Positions 45,592-60,100 of a stretch of 64,000 nucleotides of DNA are shown piece by piece (positions within the stretch are counted from its first letter, which is position 1; the number at the start of each line of letters is the position of its first letter). The translations under genes were made by a program, and so were the position numbers. The notes below the pieces were generated by a model, which ran no database searches, was not told where the DNA came from, and worked only from the letters and a program-made list of their open reading frames with translations. Source of the stretch: Pachyseris speciosa (Eukaryota; Cnidaria; Anthozoa; Scleractinia; Pachyseridae); assembly GCA_016490735.1 (NCBI GenBank), contig JAEMWC010000354.1:570001-634000 (forward strand). Reading direction: 5' to 3'.

Positions 45592-48500
45592 TGTATGTAT
45601 GTATGTATGTATGTATGTATGTATGTATGTATGTATGTATGTATGTATGTATGTATGTATGTATGTATGTATGTATGTATGTATGTATGTATGTATGTAT
45701 GTATGTATGTATGTATGTATGTATGTATGTATGTATGTATGTATGTATGTATGTATGTATGTATGTATGTATGTATGTATGTATGTATGTATGTATGTAT
45801 GTATGTCCACGACCGTGGACGGCGGCTTAATCAAAGACCGTTTCGACCCATGGGAGAGGTCTCTTTTCTCCCGCACGCTGAATACAAGAATAGAGGCCTC
45901 TGCTTGCAGGGAAGACTATGTCGGCAAGGTTGAGAGGAAAACGTCGTTTTCATGGCAAAACCCTGCTTTGTGTGCACGGGACTACAGACAAAGAAAGTAC
46001 ATGTGCATGTCACGTGTTACTTACGTGTTTCTGTGCTTCCTGTATTTGACCTCTCAACTGGGCTTGACTGGTTTCCAGCTCTCGCGCGCTCTGAAGCTGC
46101 TCGCTAAACTGAAACAGAGTACCTCGTCAAAAGAATTGGGAAGGTGGGTGGAGGAGGGGGAATGGGGGACAGGGGGAATTAAACAAAAATATGGCTATGT
46201 CAAGTCCCTATCCGTCCACTCTAATCGGATTTGGGTAAGTTTCACACTGAATGAGGGCTTTCTTTGGGTTTCAAATAAACTGAGGTTTGTCTACCTGTTC
46301 GCTGAGGACTTGATTTTCCTTTTGCGCTGTCTCTAGGTCAATTTCCAGCCTCCTCGCCTTGTCTTGGTATGCGGCAGCCTGGAACCCAAACAGAAGTAGA
46401 CCAACTTATGACGATATCAAAGTGAACCGCTAGTAAATGTCTGACATGGCACCATTACAAGTCTTTCCCGAGGAAACGTTCTTTTCAAGTGAGACCGATG
46501 TGAAAGGCTGGGTAGCCGGCCTCTCTTTAAGTGGCTTCTAATAACCGCTGAGAGTAGAGACAAGGGGAGTGAACTAGTTAACTCGCGTAATTATTATAAG
46601 GGCTTCTCGCTGGAAAAAGATATTTTAAAACAGTGAATTGTTTGACTAGAACACTGCATGCACACTTGTTTATTGTGGTCAATTACTCGACCAATCTTAA
46701 AAGCAGTGACGGAAACGTTTTTTCACTCACTTACCTCTTCTACAGCCGCTTGATGTCTTTGCTGAGCCACTCGCAAGTCCGCCTTGAGCTGTTCAAGGTA
46801 CCCCTCGAGTTCTTCGATCTGTTAGCAAACCGAGATAGAGGTCAATCACATGAGTGGTGAAATCGAAAGTTGCAGGGGTCGAGAGCTCAACGCCGGACAG
46901 TGAAGGGGTGTAGTGTTACGTGTCGTGACCTTAAACAAGCGCAAGGGTTTGACCTTGAATGTGACTGACTAAATTAAGCCGAGATAGTTAATTAATGCTT
47001 TAACCTCAGAACAAAGGAGATTACGTAAACAAAAAACAAAATCAACAAGAAATTCTGCGAGAATTAGAAGCGGCCTTTTTGACCATCCGAGCCGGATTAA
47101 TGCACAGGATAAGTTCAAGTTGATCGTAATTCAATTTTTGTCACCTTTCAGTTGGCATGACAGTCAATTCCTCACTCCGAATGATATAGAATTTAAAATT
47201 CGATCACCCATTAAAAGAAGGTTTTGGTGGCCTAGTGGATTCGAGCGCTCTTGCCGTTTCATTACGGTAGCTGAAGGTCGGTGGTTCAAGTCCCGCCATA
47301 GGAGAGTTTTTTTTTCTTTGATCTCTTTTTTTTTCTAGTCCTTTTCACTTGTTTCCCTTTTACTTTTGTCTATCAATCTACAAGTTCAGTTTAAAAACAT
47401 TTACGGTCTTCCGAATAGCTTTAGTTAAGTCATCGGTGTTGTGAAATACTGCTCAAAATAAACGCTTTCAAATAAATTCCTTTCCTACTGGATGGACATC
47501 GGAGTAATTCAATTCTGACAAAACATTTCTTTCCTCTGTAACCCTTGAGCATTGAAAGGCATTTAAAGAGACGATGCGTGACCGACCTAATGACTTTATT
47601 TACTAAAAAATTCTCTAACAACCGTATCAGATGTCTCATTAGCGCAATCGACCGAGTAGACCGAGGTTGCGATCTGAAGGTCGCGAGTTCTAGTCCGGGC
47701 AAAGCAAATTGAAATTTATTTCTTTATTTATGTCATTGTTTCTTCCTCTGGCCGAGAGGGGCACGGGCCTCTCGGCGGACACCACGACAAAAAAAACTAA
47801 AAAAAAAAAAAAAAACGGGTAATTTAAGAAGCGGCTCGTCGCTAAGCGACGGCCGCTTAATAAGTAAACAAAAATGACAACACAAAAACTGTGGATACCT
47901 GTCTATTTTGTACCCCTTGCTGTTCAGTGGTGCCCTTCAGTTCCAGTTGTAATCTGCGATTTGCTTTCTCCAGTCTTACGACCTAAATAATCGCGAATAT
48001 GTGAATGATCGCAGTTATGAACACTACCTTTAGCAGTAGTGAAAATAAAGCCTGAAAAAAATTCAGGCTTGTACGGGATTTGAACCCAGGACCTCTGCGA
48101 TACCGGTGTAGTGCTCTGTCAACTGAGCTAACAAGCCAACTGTGAGCTGGTCATTTTGTTGGTTCGTAATATAAGCGTGAGTGATGAACATGTGAGAATG
48201 AAATATGAAAATCATATATTTGAGCGGTGGATTAAAAAATGAATATGTGAATGATCATCGCAGTTATGAATACTACTTAAGGTGGCCGAACACAGTTTAC
48301 ACAGTTTTTGAAACCTGGGTAGCATTTGCCTTTTATTCTAAAACCGTTCAACTCTAGGTTCCCAAAATTGGCAGGAAAGAGTTAAAAGGATAGACTTTCG
48401 AATTTTCATAGTTACGATGACGTGTGCGCTGTTGCCATGGTAACGTGACTAGATATAAACATCAATTTAAAATCCGGTTTTTTATATTTGTATTTCGGAA

Positions 48501-51500
48501 AGATTGGACCTGAAAGAGTTCAATCTCAATTTTTTAAAAACTCATCACTCTTTCGGTTCCATGCTTGTTGTTGTCTTATCCTTGTGCGCGCGCTGCCTCG
48601 CATCAGCACCAACGACTGGAGAGCGCGCGCGAAAACTGTGTTCGGCCACCTTAAGCCGTAGTAGAAATAAAGCCTAAATAACCGTAAAACGTAAAGTAAA
48701 GATCTCAAGATAAATCGCTAGTTAACCTAAATTAAGGATCACAAGAGAGCGACAACGGAGTGAACAGAAAATATCTTTTTCTAAATAAGGTGAAACGACT
48801 TCATTTCAAAAGCCAATCAGAATCTCTCACCTCTGACACTCGCGCGCTCAGCTGATCCTGAGTGGAAGACAGATTCTGTTCCACTAACTCCAGTCTCTCC
48901 TCACAGCGGGCAAGCTGAGGAAACAGGTTTAAAGATTACTACTGAATTCCTTCCTCCAAGGTTTATCTCTTAGTTCTCTGGTTTCTCGTCCCAACCCAAA
49001 AAAATAACTGTTTTTAATTTCAATTTTAACTCGAAACAACAAAAAGTAAGGAAAACCGCCAGAAGATTCAACTAAAGAATGCCATGTTCAGTTTTCATCA
49101 ACAGGAAAGATCACAACAACAGCATTAACAGCCATGTGTTCTTAATACATATAGCCACCTCTCTCTTGGATTCTAGTGATTCAGCTCCGTCACAAGTAAC
49201 TAGACGGCAGGTTAGGGTTAAGTGAGAAGAGTCGAATTTACCTCCTGTGCAGCGTCTCTATGCTGCTGTCGTGTCCTTGACAGATCTTCCTCCAGCTGAA
49301 TGACTCTGGCGTGCAATTTAGAGCTCTGTATGGGGAGAACATGCAAAAGGCAACAAAATTAAGAACAAACAAACGAACAAGCGAACAAACAAACAAAACA
49401 GCTTCAATTTGTGCAAGTACATGTAGTACCTCTTCCTCCAGATGGCTGCAGTTGCTCTGAATAGCGGCGAGTTGGTCGCTCATTTCAACTGCTGTCTGTT
49501 CTAAATTGTATATCTGAAAATTAAGCAAGTTAGAATGGCACGTTTGACATCTGACGTCAACAAAGAGAATAGAAACCGGAAAGGGGTCTTGCCAGGAAAC
49601 GATGAGTGTCTCGCTCAGACAACATCGCTGTACCTCTACTTTTCTCTAAAGCGATATGTTACCGTGAATTCTTTTATAAATATACCAAGGATGGATTCTT
49701 AGGGTGATGTTACACGAGCCGATTTTTTAACGCCGAGCTTTAATCCATGTTACACGAGACGACTTTTAACGCAACAATGTTACGTTAAAAATCGGCTCGT
49801 GTAACATCACCTTTACACGTCTTGTCGATGACTTTTTTAAAGGTGCTATGAAATCTTGTCGGTACTCACGAAAAGTAAACATCTGAACTAAAGGGCCCTC
49901 TTTGAGAGAAAGGAGTATCGACTACTAAACAAGGAATAAATAAAAGGAGAATGAAGGGATGTCTTAGTGGAACACTAATTCACATAAATCCTCCTGGATT
50001 CTGACGTGCTCTTTTCGATTCTTAAATATTCACCGCCGAAGCTTGCCCTACTCTCTTCATTTGAACAACCATTATAACAGATGGGTGGGATTTAACTTCG
50101 TCGTCCAACCAAGACACCATGTACACCAGGGTCAAGCTTTCCGTTCAAAGAAGTGGCTCACGAAAATTCGACAGAAACTCCGTACCTCGTTTTCCTTTTC
50201 ACGGAGCTCTTGATCACGCGTCGTCAGCGAAGTTTGTGTGGCCGTGAGTTTGTCGTTCAGACTGGCGACCTGGGAAATAATGCAAATGAGTACATCATAA
50301 AACAAAACCGAACAACAGATCGTCAGTGTCTTATAGGAAACCGCCGGCACTCTTCAGACAAATGGAAGCTAAGCCGTTGAACAGTGTGACTAAATTCAAA
50401 TTTCTTTGAGCAACCGAACAAAGAAAATATTTGCTAGCAAATAGGGTTTTATGTTTTCTCGTAGTGCTTTGTTTAAACTGTTATGTGACAAGAATTTCGT
50501 TCGCAATATTGCATAACCAAATGCTATTGTGATGTGAAGGGCTAGGCAATTATCAATTGTCATTACCTCCTCTCAGGGTGTTATCAGACGCGCGACGTGG
50601 CATGTAGCGTTCATTCACTTCTTATACTCGTCGAGGGTCAGAGCTTTTTTCAAGTCTCATTAGTTTTTTTTTTTATCCCACCACCTCCCCTATCCCCTCC
50701 TCATGCTTGCATTTGGTTCTGCAGGTCTGGCGTTTTATAGCCCCTACCTTTACTGGGGCTAATATGAATTAATTGGATTTTATGTGAATATAAGATTTTA
50801 TTTCGCTAAAAATTAATTAAAGCGGCTATGGGCATCTGCCCATAGCCAATTCACTCCATTATTCATTTGGGCCCCTGTAAACGAGCTGCAGGAAAAGCGA
50901 CCTGGCCTCTTAGAGAATTTGTTTTTGTTATTGGCACTACAGAAAACATAAAGCATTTTAAAAGTTTAAAAAGAAATGGATTCAAGTCGGTATCCCCTTT
51001 TTTGTGGTATTCATTACATGCTTTCCAAAGAAACTTGGAAAGAAACGCCCAACATTCTAACGTCAATTTACAAAAAGTAGTAGAGGCTTCCTTTAGATAG
51101 CCACAAGAAACTCTCAATTACACAAGTTCAGGCGCATATAAATTTCTGCTTCAATTATCACAGATTTATGAGAAGAACGTGTTCCATGTTCCCTGAGAAA
51201 ATAATGCTTGAGAAAAACGCTAGGCATGCTGACGAGACGTGTCTATAGCGAGCCCGGCGTTTCCTTCATGCTTAACAGAGTCCTCAATTGAAACGTGAAC
51301 GATGTCCATTACTCAACAGCTTGCGAAGGTCCTCACGAGATAAGTACTTGTTATGCAATGCTTTCGAGAGGTATACCATGGAATATCCACTAATCACTTG
51401 TATTTTCTTGGTAAATACACAAGTGTTTAGGTGATTGTGTATGCAAAGAAAATACAAGTGACAAGCGGGATATTGCATGGTATACCAAGAGAAAGGTTTA

Positions 51501-54500
51501 CATTACTATTTTGTACCATGCATTAGAAAATACAAAGCCCCATAAAATCACTGCAGTGCACGATGGGAACGTTCTGTGGAATACCGACGAATACACTTGT
51601 AACGGCTTTCTTGATTGGCTGTATTTTCTATGGTATGATATAAAAACGCATCTCGAGCTTACCTCTTCAGCGTAGCTTTTAACTGTATCCTGCAGGCTCG
51701 ACAAGTCGCCCTCTAAACGTCGCACGACCTCTTCCTTTTTGCCCAACTTAAACGAAAAATATCAAAGAAATGGTCAGTCAAGATAAAAATAAAGCTTTTA
51801 ATAGCACCGCAATGTTTTACAGGAAAAAAGAAACATTGCATCTTTTTCACCTCGTTTCTATTCTTCTGTTTCTGATTGGTCAGCTCCTTTTGAAGTTGTT
51901 GACTAATTTGCTCACTTCTTGTGATCTGAAGAATGAACATACATGTAAATGTCTTCAAACCACCATTTACCCTTTCTTCCACATTTTCTATGCCTTGGAT
52001 GCGTTTCTGGTCGTTAACGCTACCTAAAGCGTTGGTTTAATTTTTCAAACAGGCGCTTAGTGTAGGTTGATTTTCTCATGTTTAGTTGATCACTACTTAA
52101 AACCTTAAGAAACCGATGAACTTAAAAGACTTTGAATAAGATTAACCAAAACGCGAGAGAAAGCCTAGAATTGAAGTAGTCTTGGCCTCCCAAAACAAGA
52201 ACTATCGAGAGTCCAGGAAATAAACTCTGCCTTTAGTTTGGCTTGAAACTCTCTCTGTGACTCAGAAAGAGCTTCACAGAGAGACTTTCAAGCCAAACTG
52301 AAAAAAGAGAGTTTATTTCCTTTTTCCAACTAAGCTTGTATTGACTGTTTTTTTCTCGAACGGAATCTCGCCCTCTCGTTGGCTGGCCAAGTTGTAGGCT
52401 CGATCACAAGCCGCTGTTTTCGGGAAATGAGTCCGCGCTCACCCCTTGAGTGAGCGGCGGGAATCGAGTTCAGCCAAGCTGATGAATGATGCAGACTGAT
52501 TTTTAACAGTTCTTATTCTACAAATCTCGAACTTGGTACGTACGGGCTTTCTGCAACTTGTCTAGCTGAAACTGCTGTTGATTGTAGTTAGATCTAGGGC
52601 AGCGGCCTCACTACGATAAAAACGCTTGAGAATCCCACCTGTATGGATGCTTGTCTTCTGTCCTCTTTCACTCGACCCAACTCGTCCTCGACTTCGACCA
52701 GTCTTTCTTCATAGTAAGTAACCTTGATACACGGGACAAAAGAAGAAAGGCCACATAAGTAACTTCAAATCCCTTCACTCAATTAAATAGAGCCTCTTGT
52801 CACAAAAACGAAGACTGATTGTACTATGGCGTAAAAAACCCAGTATCCATACCTGCTGTACTCTCTGGGCGTGTTGTTCCTTTTCGGTGAGAATCGCGTT
52901 TTGTAAACTCCGGATTTTCTCTTCCTTTTGTGATATCTAAAATGTTACAAAATGAACAATAAATGTAACGAAGATCTCGTTGATCTAAATAAAACAAGGA
53001 TGGCATCAATTTTAAAATCCACCGTACCTCTTCCAACGATTTCTCGTACTTGTCTTTGGATGCGTTCAAATCTTCCTGAAGGTGACGGGCTCTGTCCTCA
53101 TATAGAGATCCCTACAAATTCAAACCGGCTTTTCAGAGATGGATACATTCTTAAAGAATTCAAATAATCAGAAAACTAACGGAGAGTTGAAGATAATAGT
53201 AGTCACGACAGAGTTTAACAGACAAAGTTGACATCTCACAGTCTGTACAATTAAAAATACTATCACGAAACCGTTGCGACTTTAACATGAAAGAATTGAT
53301 CATTAACCTGAGTTTTACTGGAGCTCTATCCGTTTCTCCAACATACCTTTCAATTGGATAAGTACTACTATAAGATGGAATTTTTTCAGTTTCGAAAACA
53401 CCGCGTCTCAAGTGGGATCAAAATCTACTTTCCCTTCACGTGATCAAACAATAAAATGTCAAGCTTCCAGGCAATGAGAAAGAGCGATCCGTCTATACTG
53501 AAGAAAATTTTGTTTTAAAGATGTTCGATAAATTCTCCACTCTGATATTCCAAGAGTACGGGATCAAAAATCAGTAGTTAGGGATGGAGCAAATTAATAG
53601 AAAATAACAAAAATTCCGGTTATTCTCATCCAGATGACATTGGGTTATTCGCTTATTTAGACGCGCACACAGGCGTCCTATGCAAACGCTTACCTCCTTC
53701 TGTTTATCCGACAGTTTTTGTTTCAAGTTGTGTATGCTGTCCTCACAATGCGAGACCTACGATTAAAAACTCAATTAGCATTATGTTAGTTCCGACAAGC
53801 CTTTGTGGACAAAGAAGAACAAATAGCCTGAGTTTCGAAGAGCAGCTGACTGTTAAGATTTATTCGAATTTTTATCAAGGAACAATAATAGGAGACTACA
53901 ATAGATATTCTTGGGTTTTCACCCCTAAACGCTGAGAAACGTTTTAAATTTTTAAGCGAATAGTTAAGAGTGAAGAAACTAACTTGTCGACCTTTAATTA
54001 AATAAAGGGGATAAGAAAAATCAAAACCGTGGAAAAGTATAAATCGGTATTTTGTACCCTTCACTTACACTGAATAGGGACAACTAACAACAATTTTTGA
54101 GAACTACATTAAACGATTAAAAGGTTTTTTTGGAATAGAGAAAATTAAAGATGAAAAAAAATAAGTACCTGGCTTTTTAATCTTTGACAAGCGTCTTGCG
54201 TCAGACGAAGTTCTCTGTCGAGTTCTTCCATCGCGTTGCTTTGTTTTTGGTTCTAAAAAGAACGCAAGAAATTTTAAAATAGTTAAGATTCACAGAAAAG
54301 TACCGAAACGGGATGCTTATAAAATACGTTAAGGGATTACCTAAAAAATGTTCACGATACTGTAAAAACCCACAGAGTCAAACGCTAAACCGTATAGAGT
54401 TTAAATAAATATAAAACTCGCGCTATTCGCTCGGTCTGGTTTTCTTTTGATCCTAAGATTTCAACCTGTAACTTTGACTTTAGAAAATGAAGTAACGATT

Positions 54501-57127
54501 TCGGCGTCGCCAAATGCACTTACGTTTTCAGAGGCTAAATCTTCGGCAAGATAAAACCACCAGCCTCTTTTATTACAATTTAACACAAAATCAACGCTGA
54601 ATGTGTACATGTTAATTAAATCCGGCCAACAACAAGCAACAGGTGATAAAAGCGACAATCACATCAAAATTTATGTGATCAATTAACCATTGTGAACCTG
54701 GGGCAAGTGAAAACTTTTCTTGAATGAAATAAACTAAAAATCATACAGACAAAGAATGGAGTGGAGAGCACGGTGCTTTAAATATTAATATTTTTATGAC
54801 TCCAATTATCAACGATCCTAATATTTAACAATTAGATTATGAGCTCGAGATTTTTATCGCGTGATAACTGATGAGGGCGCATCCCGAATCAGCACTTTCT
54901 AATCTACGATTACTACTAGTTCTAAATATAACCAAGAGAGAGATCAACAAATTATGCCTCCTTACAGGTTACAAAAGTATGATTGTCATCAGCCACACTG
55001 AGAAACGCTTGGGCCGGAAGCTAAGTGGTTCGCTTTTCTCTCGCTGATCTTGAAACAAGGAAAAAATTTTTACTTTTTATTCTGCCGTAGCGCGCGGGTA
55101 ACGAATTGACAGGAGCTCAGTGGAGAAAGAAAAAAACCCGAGGGACTAAAGCCCCGGCTACACGTTCAAACATTGTTATAAAACATTTGTTGGATGAACA
55201 ATGTTAGAACGGTCTCTTCAACATTTTTTGTTGGAAGAATGTTTTGATTGCGATCAAACATTTTCTCCAACATACAACAAATGTTGAAGCGTGTAGCCGC
55301 CCTTTCAACATTGTATTGTAAAGACCAATCAGAGTTAAGGGCCCAATCTCCAATCCAAAAGCCTATTGGCAGAGGTGGAAATTGTTGAAGTCAGACCCCC
55401 GAAGCGACGTTTTTCCAACAATGTTATATGCGTGTCCAACATTGTTAGAAGCGTTCTTACAACAATGTTGGGTCGTGTTCTTCTAACAATGTTACAACGT
55501 GTAGCCGGGGCTTGAGACAAATTCCCGCTTGTTTTTGTAGCGAAAAGGTTCCGAGAGTCCACGAAGAGAGCCGAACATTTATCGGACCTTGATTAATGGC
55601 AAAATAGAATGAGCATATTTAAACTGCAATTAAATTAGAGAGAGACTAGAAACTAGAGAACTCCTTAAATAATGCCTAAAACTCTTCGAAAGAGATTGGC
55701 GTGTATGAGAGTTGATGACAGATGACGAGTTTACATGGGCTTTTGAACGCATTTGAGCATTGGAACGTTCCATCAGTTTTAAATAATATATAATATTGTG
55801 ATAACAATGGCCACGTGGCTTAAAGTTACGACTAAATATTATTACTTCTAACACAACTGAAAGCTACTTTCACTGATCATGCTGTACAAACTACAAATAG
55901 CTGTGATTTTTTTCTCACCTTTTCTGATTCACTCGCGTAGTTTTTCCTCGCCTCAGCAAGCTCCTGAGACTGTTGATTCATTTCTTCTTCTTGTTTCACA
56001 GCCTGAAATCAAACGCTTCGGTTTTAAGAGAGTAAAAGGAGGGAAAACGTACTTTAACTCCGTCAGCTTGACATCACCCAAACCAGCGAGCGTGAGGGAG
56101 ACGTGAAACAGGAACTACAAAGAACTGTATGGGACAAGCCAGTAAGAATCGTACTTCGATTGTTCTTTCTTGTAAGGACCCAAATTTACTCTACCTGTTC
56201 TTGCGCTTCCTTCAAAGTTCTTTCAAGATTCTTGATTGTAGTTTCGGACCTATTGACCTAGAGATAAAACAGCAGTTATGAAGAAAGGAGTTACACAGAC
56301 GTATCAAGGATGAGTGCTGAGTGACTAAAGACATAGCCTGTGTAGAAGACCGGGAACATTCTGAACAAAATTCTTATACGGAGCACTTGTATAAGTTAAC
56401 ACACAATGACCTGTTCGGATACACAGAATGCATGCTTTAGGGGACAAACACTTGCTCCTCGAAATCTTGAGCTTACGTTTCCGAAAATGTTTTCTCTTCT
56501 TCGTGTCCGTTAAACGACATTTTTGCTTCTCCAAAAACAAATAAAGGAATTACTTTTCCAATGTTACGGACATTTGAGCTGACATCATGCTTTCCATCAA
56601 TCCGGATTTGTGAGGCGATCGAGACCTTCGGAACAGATTTTTACCGAAACAATAGAACCGTTGTGTATTTCTTTTCTGAGAGTTAACGTTACATAGCTTA
56701 AAGCAGGGCTCCTACTTAAAGTGAAGTTACTGTATCTAGGGGCTACAGTTTCAAGACTCAGAGATCTTTTACCTGATTGACACTTTGATTGAATTGGCTT
56801 TTGTAATAGCTGACGTTTTTCTGAAGCTGGTGGCTGTGCGACTCAAGTTCTTTCAGCTGGTCTTTTAAACTGGAGGCCTGAAACATGGACATAAGAAGCA
56901 TAACAACTGAGTTTAGGCATCACATCTGGGGGAAAACATTATCATCGGAGTGCCCCTACTTTTATATGGGCTTCAGGTATCTTAGGCTTGAACTGATGTA
57001 TTCTTTGTAGTTCATTTTGGGTTTTTATTGCTTTTTATCGTCACTATTTTACATAGGGCCAACCTCATTAATTTCGTGTTAGCTTAATAGATCTACCCTC
57101 TTAAATAATCATCATCACCACCACCAC

Positions 57128-57161
<34 letters not shown>

Positions 57162-60100
57162 TCATCATTACCTGATTCTTCGTTTCTGCCAAATCCAGTT
57201 CCTGCCTGCGGATCATTTTCTCCAAACGCTCGATCTGTAAAAAGGAACGAATTTCGACAAGTCCTGCGACAAGCCACCCTCTTAACCCACACTGCAAAGG
57301 GTTTCAATAAGACCAGTCCGACCAATTCACGTTTGATTATACACAAGAAATCCCACGGACATCTGTAAACAAACAACGTGCCACACAACAGAGAGTTTAA
57401 GAAACGAGGACGGGAACGTCAACGAGAACGCCACAAAACAATAGCTTTAATGAGCAAAAACAATGGCTCTGAAAGTGTGTTTTACATTTTGGTACGTTGC
57501 TTTGCCGTCCTCTGCAAACCAACAACGTCAAATGACCAAATTTTAGGTTTTGGCGAGAACGTGAGCACATGATGGTAAATTTTCTTTCTTTTTCTTTACT
57601 TTAACGCCGTTCATTGAAAATGTAGCCCAAAATTTTCAAAAAGGTAATTTGTAATCCGTTTCAATCTTCTCCATCCTTCACCATCCTCGCCATATTTGCA
57701 TTTATTCTTGTCTTTTTGGTGCTTATCTTCCCTGAAAATTTGTTATTTCACTGTTTCGCATTATGTAAATGCTTTTTTTGATATCTCTAATAATGACCCA
57801 AAATAACGTGACCGTGCTCCTTTAATGTCACTTTCCAGTGACGCGATCATCTGAACTGAAGCGGATGTTGATCACACAGCCAGCATGACCTTACCAATAG
57901 AATTGTTAAGTACCCTGGCCTTTGATTGAATGCAAGACTGGGGGTGCTCTTGTTTTGATACAAACCTACCTGCTTTTCTTATGGAAATTATGCTGATTAA
58001 ACACTAGTTAGCATAAGAAAAACATGATTACATAAGAAAAGTAGGTAGGTTTGTATCAAAACAAGGTCACCTACAGCCTCGCTTTCACCGACAACTGTAA
58101 GATGATCTATTATTTTGAGACCCTGGTTATTGCTCCGGTCTGGGGTTTGAGCCCGCGACCTCTCGCTCGCCAGTCCGGTACTCTCACTAACTGAGCTAAT
58201 CGGGCGGAGATTTCAAGGCCTGCTTACGTATTAAACAAAATGTTTCCTTTTACCTCATGGAGAGATTCTTCGTTCAACTTTTGGTTGTGCTGTAGCTCAC
58301 GGGACAGTTTATTATTGACCTCGCGCTCCTCTTGTAGCTACAAGTGACACACATCAATAATTAGTAATGAAAAGTGGTGTAACAAGCAAAGCGGATACTT
58401 ACAGAGTAAAATGTCAAACTATTTTCAAGCGTGATTATAACTTTAATGAACTTAGCATGAGTATTATTGTGTTAAAATGCCGCCGTATCTGTGATACACA
58501 GCCCGGTAGTGTCTTGTTTCAGTTACTCATGTGGTAGAATTAAGGAAACCTTGTCTAAGGTTCCTTCGAAGTCATACCGATTCTGAAGAGAAAACAGCCC
58601 TGTCGTTTGGTGGGCAATGTAACCAAATCTAAGTCTAAAGAAGCGTACAAGTGTAAACGGGTTAGCAGGGGGTTGGGGATTTCAAGAACTCACTCTGTGT
58701 ACAACAGGTCGAGTATCTTGCACGTTTAGCTTTGCAACATAAAAGCCCAAATGTACCCAGAATCACAGACGGAATAGCACAGCTATTCAATAGGGAGTTT
58801 AAGGCCCGGTTCAAACGTCGAACTTCTCATGTGCCGAAACTAATGCAAATGAGCGAACACAATAGATTTTTCTCATTTGCATTAGATTCGGTACATGAGA
58901 AGTTCGACGTTTGAACCGGGCCTAAAGAAACGAGGACGGGAACGTCAACGAGAACGTCATAAAACAATAGGTTTAATAAGCAAAAACAACAGCTATACAC
59001 GTGCGTTTTACGTTTTTTACATTGCCCTCCTCTGCAAAACAACAACGTGAAATGACCAAATTTTAGGTTATGGCGAGAACGTGAGCATATAATGCCAACT
59101 TCTCTTTCTTTTTCTTTATTTGAACGCCGTTCATAGAAATTTAGTTCCTGGATAGTTCGCCGACATTTTACAAGTTGAACAAATTGGAATAATGCTGAAA
59201 GTGCTACAACAACGAGAAGATATATTTTGAAATGACGTTTTCGTTGCCGTCCCGTCCTCGTTTCTGTAACCCTCTATTAACAGCGCGGAGAGCAACAGTG
59301 CGGTGAGAGTTCAGGTATCACCAGTCTCGCCGCGCTCATCACTATCCAGAAAGGAACTGCTAGCAGTCTACGTAAATTGGCAAGTATTCAAACTTCAACA
59401 CCCGTTTTCACCTACTTGGGCTGCCTAGTTTTAGCTTGTTGGTTGTTCCTTGAGCCACGAACCCGACATATACAGTCAAACAACATTGTAAACGGCGTGT
59501 TAAGGACTTAGTGAAGGGCGACCGCTTCGGCCCCTTGATTGTATCTATGTCAGAGGTCAGTAGAGGTCAAAATTACAGCAATTAGTAGGTTCGACTGTTT
59601 AAATGGTATTTCAGCTCTTTACTTAACAGCTCAACTCCCTGCTATACACGAAACGTAACACCCTGGCCATCCCCCCAAGCTACAGACTTGCCTGATTAGC
59701 GGTATCATTTTCCTTTTGCATGACTTCAGTGAGGTTTGCTCCTAGTGTCTCGATTTCCGCGTTGAGACGTTTAAGCTGTAAGAGAAGATCGGTCAAAAAC
59801 TGGTTCAGTGTAAGGCAAGGACACGAAACACTGTTCATTCTTGAGAATTCCTGATGACGCAATTTAGACGTTACGAAAAGAAAAATCGAAGAAAAATATG
59901 GGAATGGAATGTGATAATTTCCGGGGATCTTTTCCTGGGTTTGCTTGTGGCTACTGTCTTTCCATCACCACTCCCACCCCCATCCCCACCCCCACATAGT
60001 TTCTCAAATGTGTTTGGGGGGATTGCATATAAGATGAAAAGCTGCTCATTAAGTCTGCCATATTCACCTCTGATACATGGCCGTCCTCTGAATCTGTCAT

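Noticed and set aside
45484..46336. Long ORFs of repeated Met-Tyr-Val-Cys and Tyr-Ile-His-Thr
   Set aside because: They are translations of the ATGT microsatellite; the period of four makes every frame open.
48066..48137. Functional tRNA-Thr(GGT)
   Set aside because: Acceptor stem is perfect but anticodon and T stems are not; the 3' extension and repeated flank fit a SINE.
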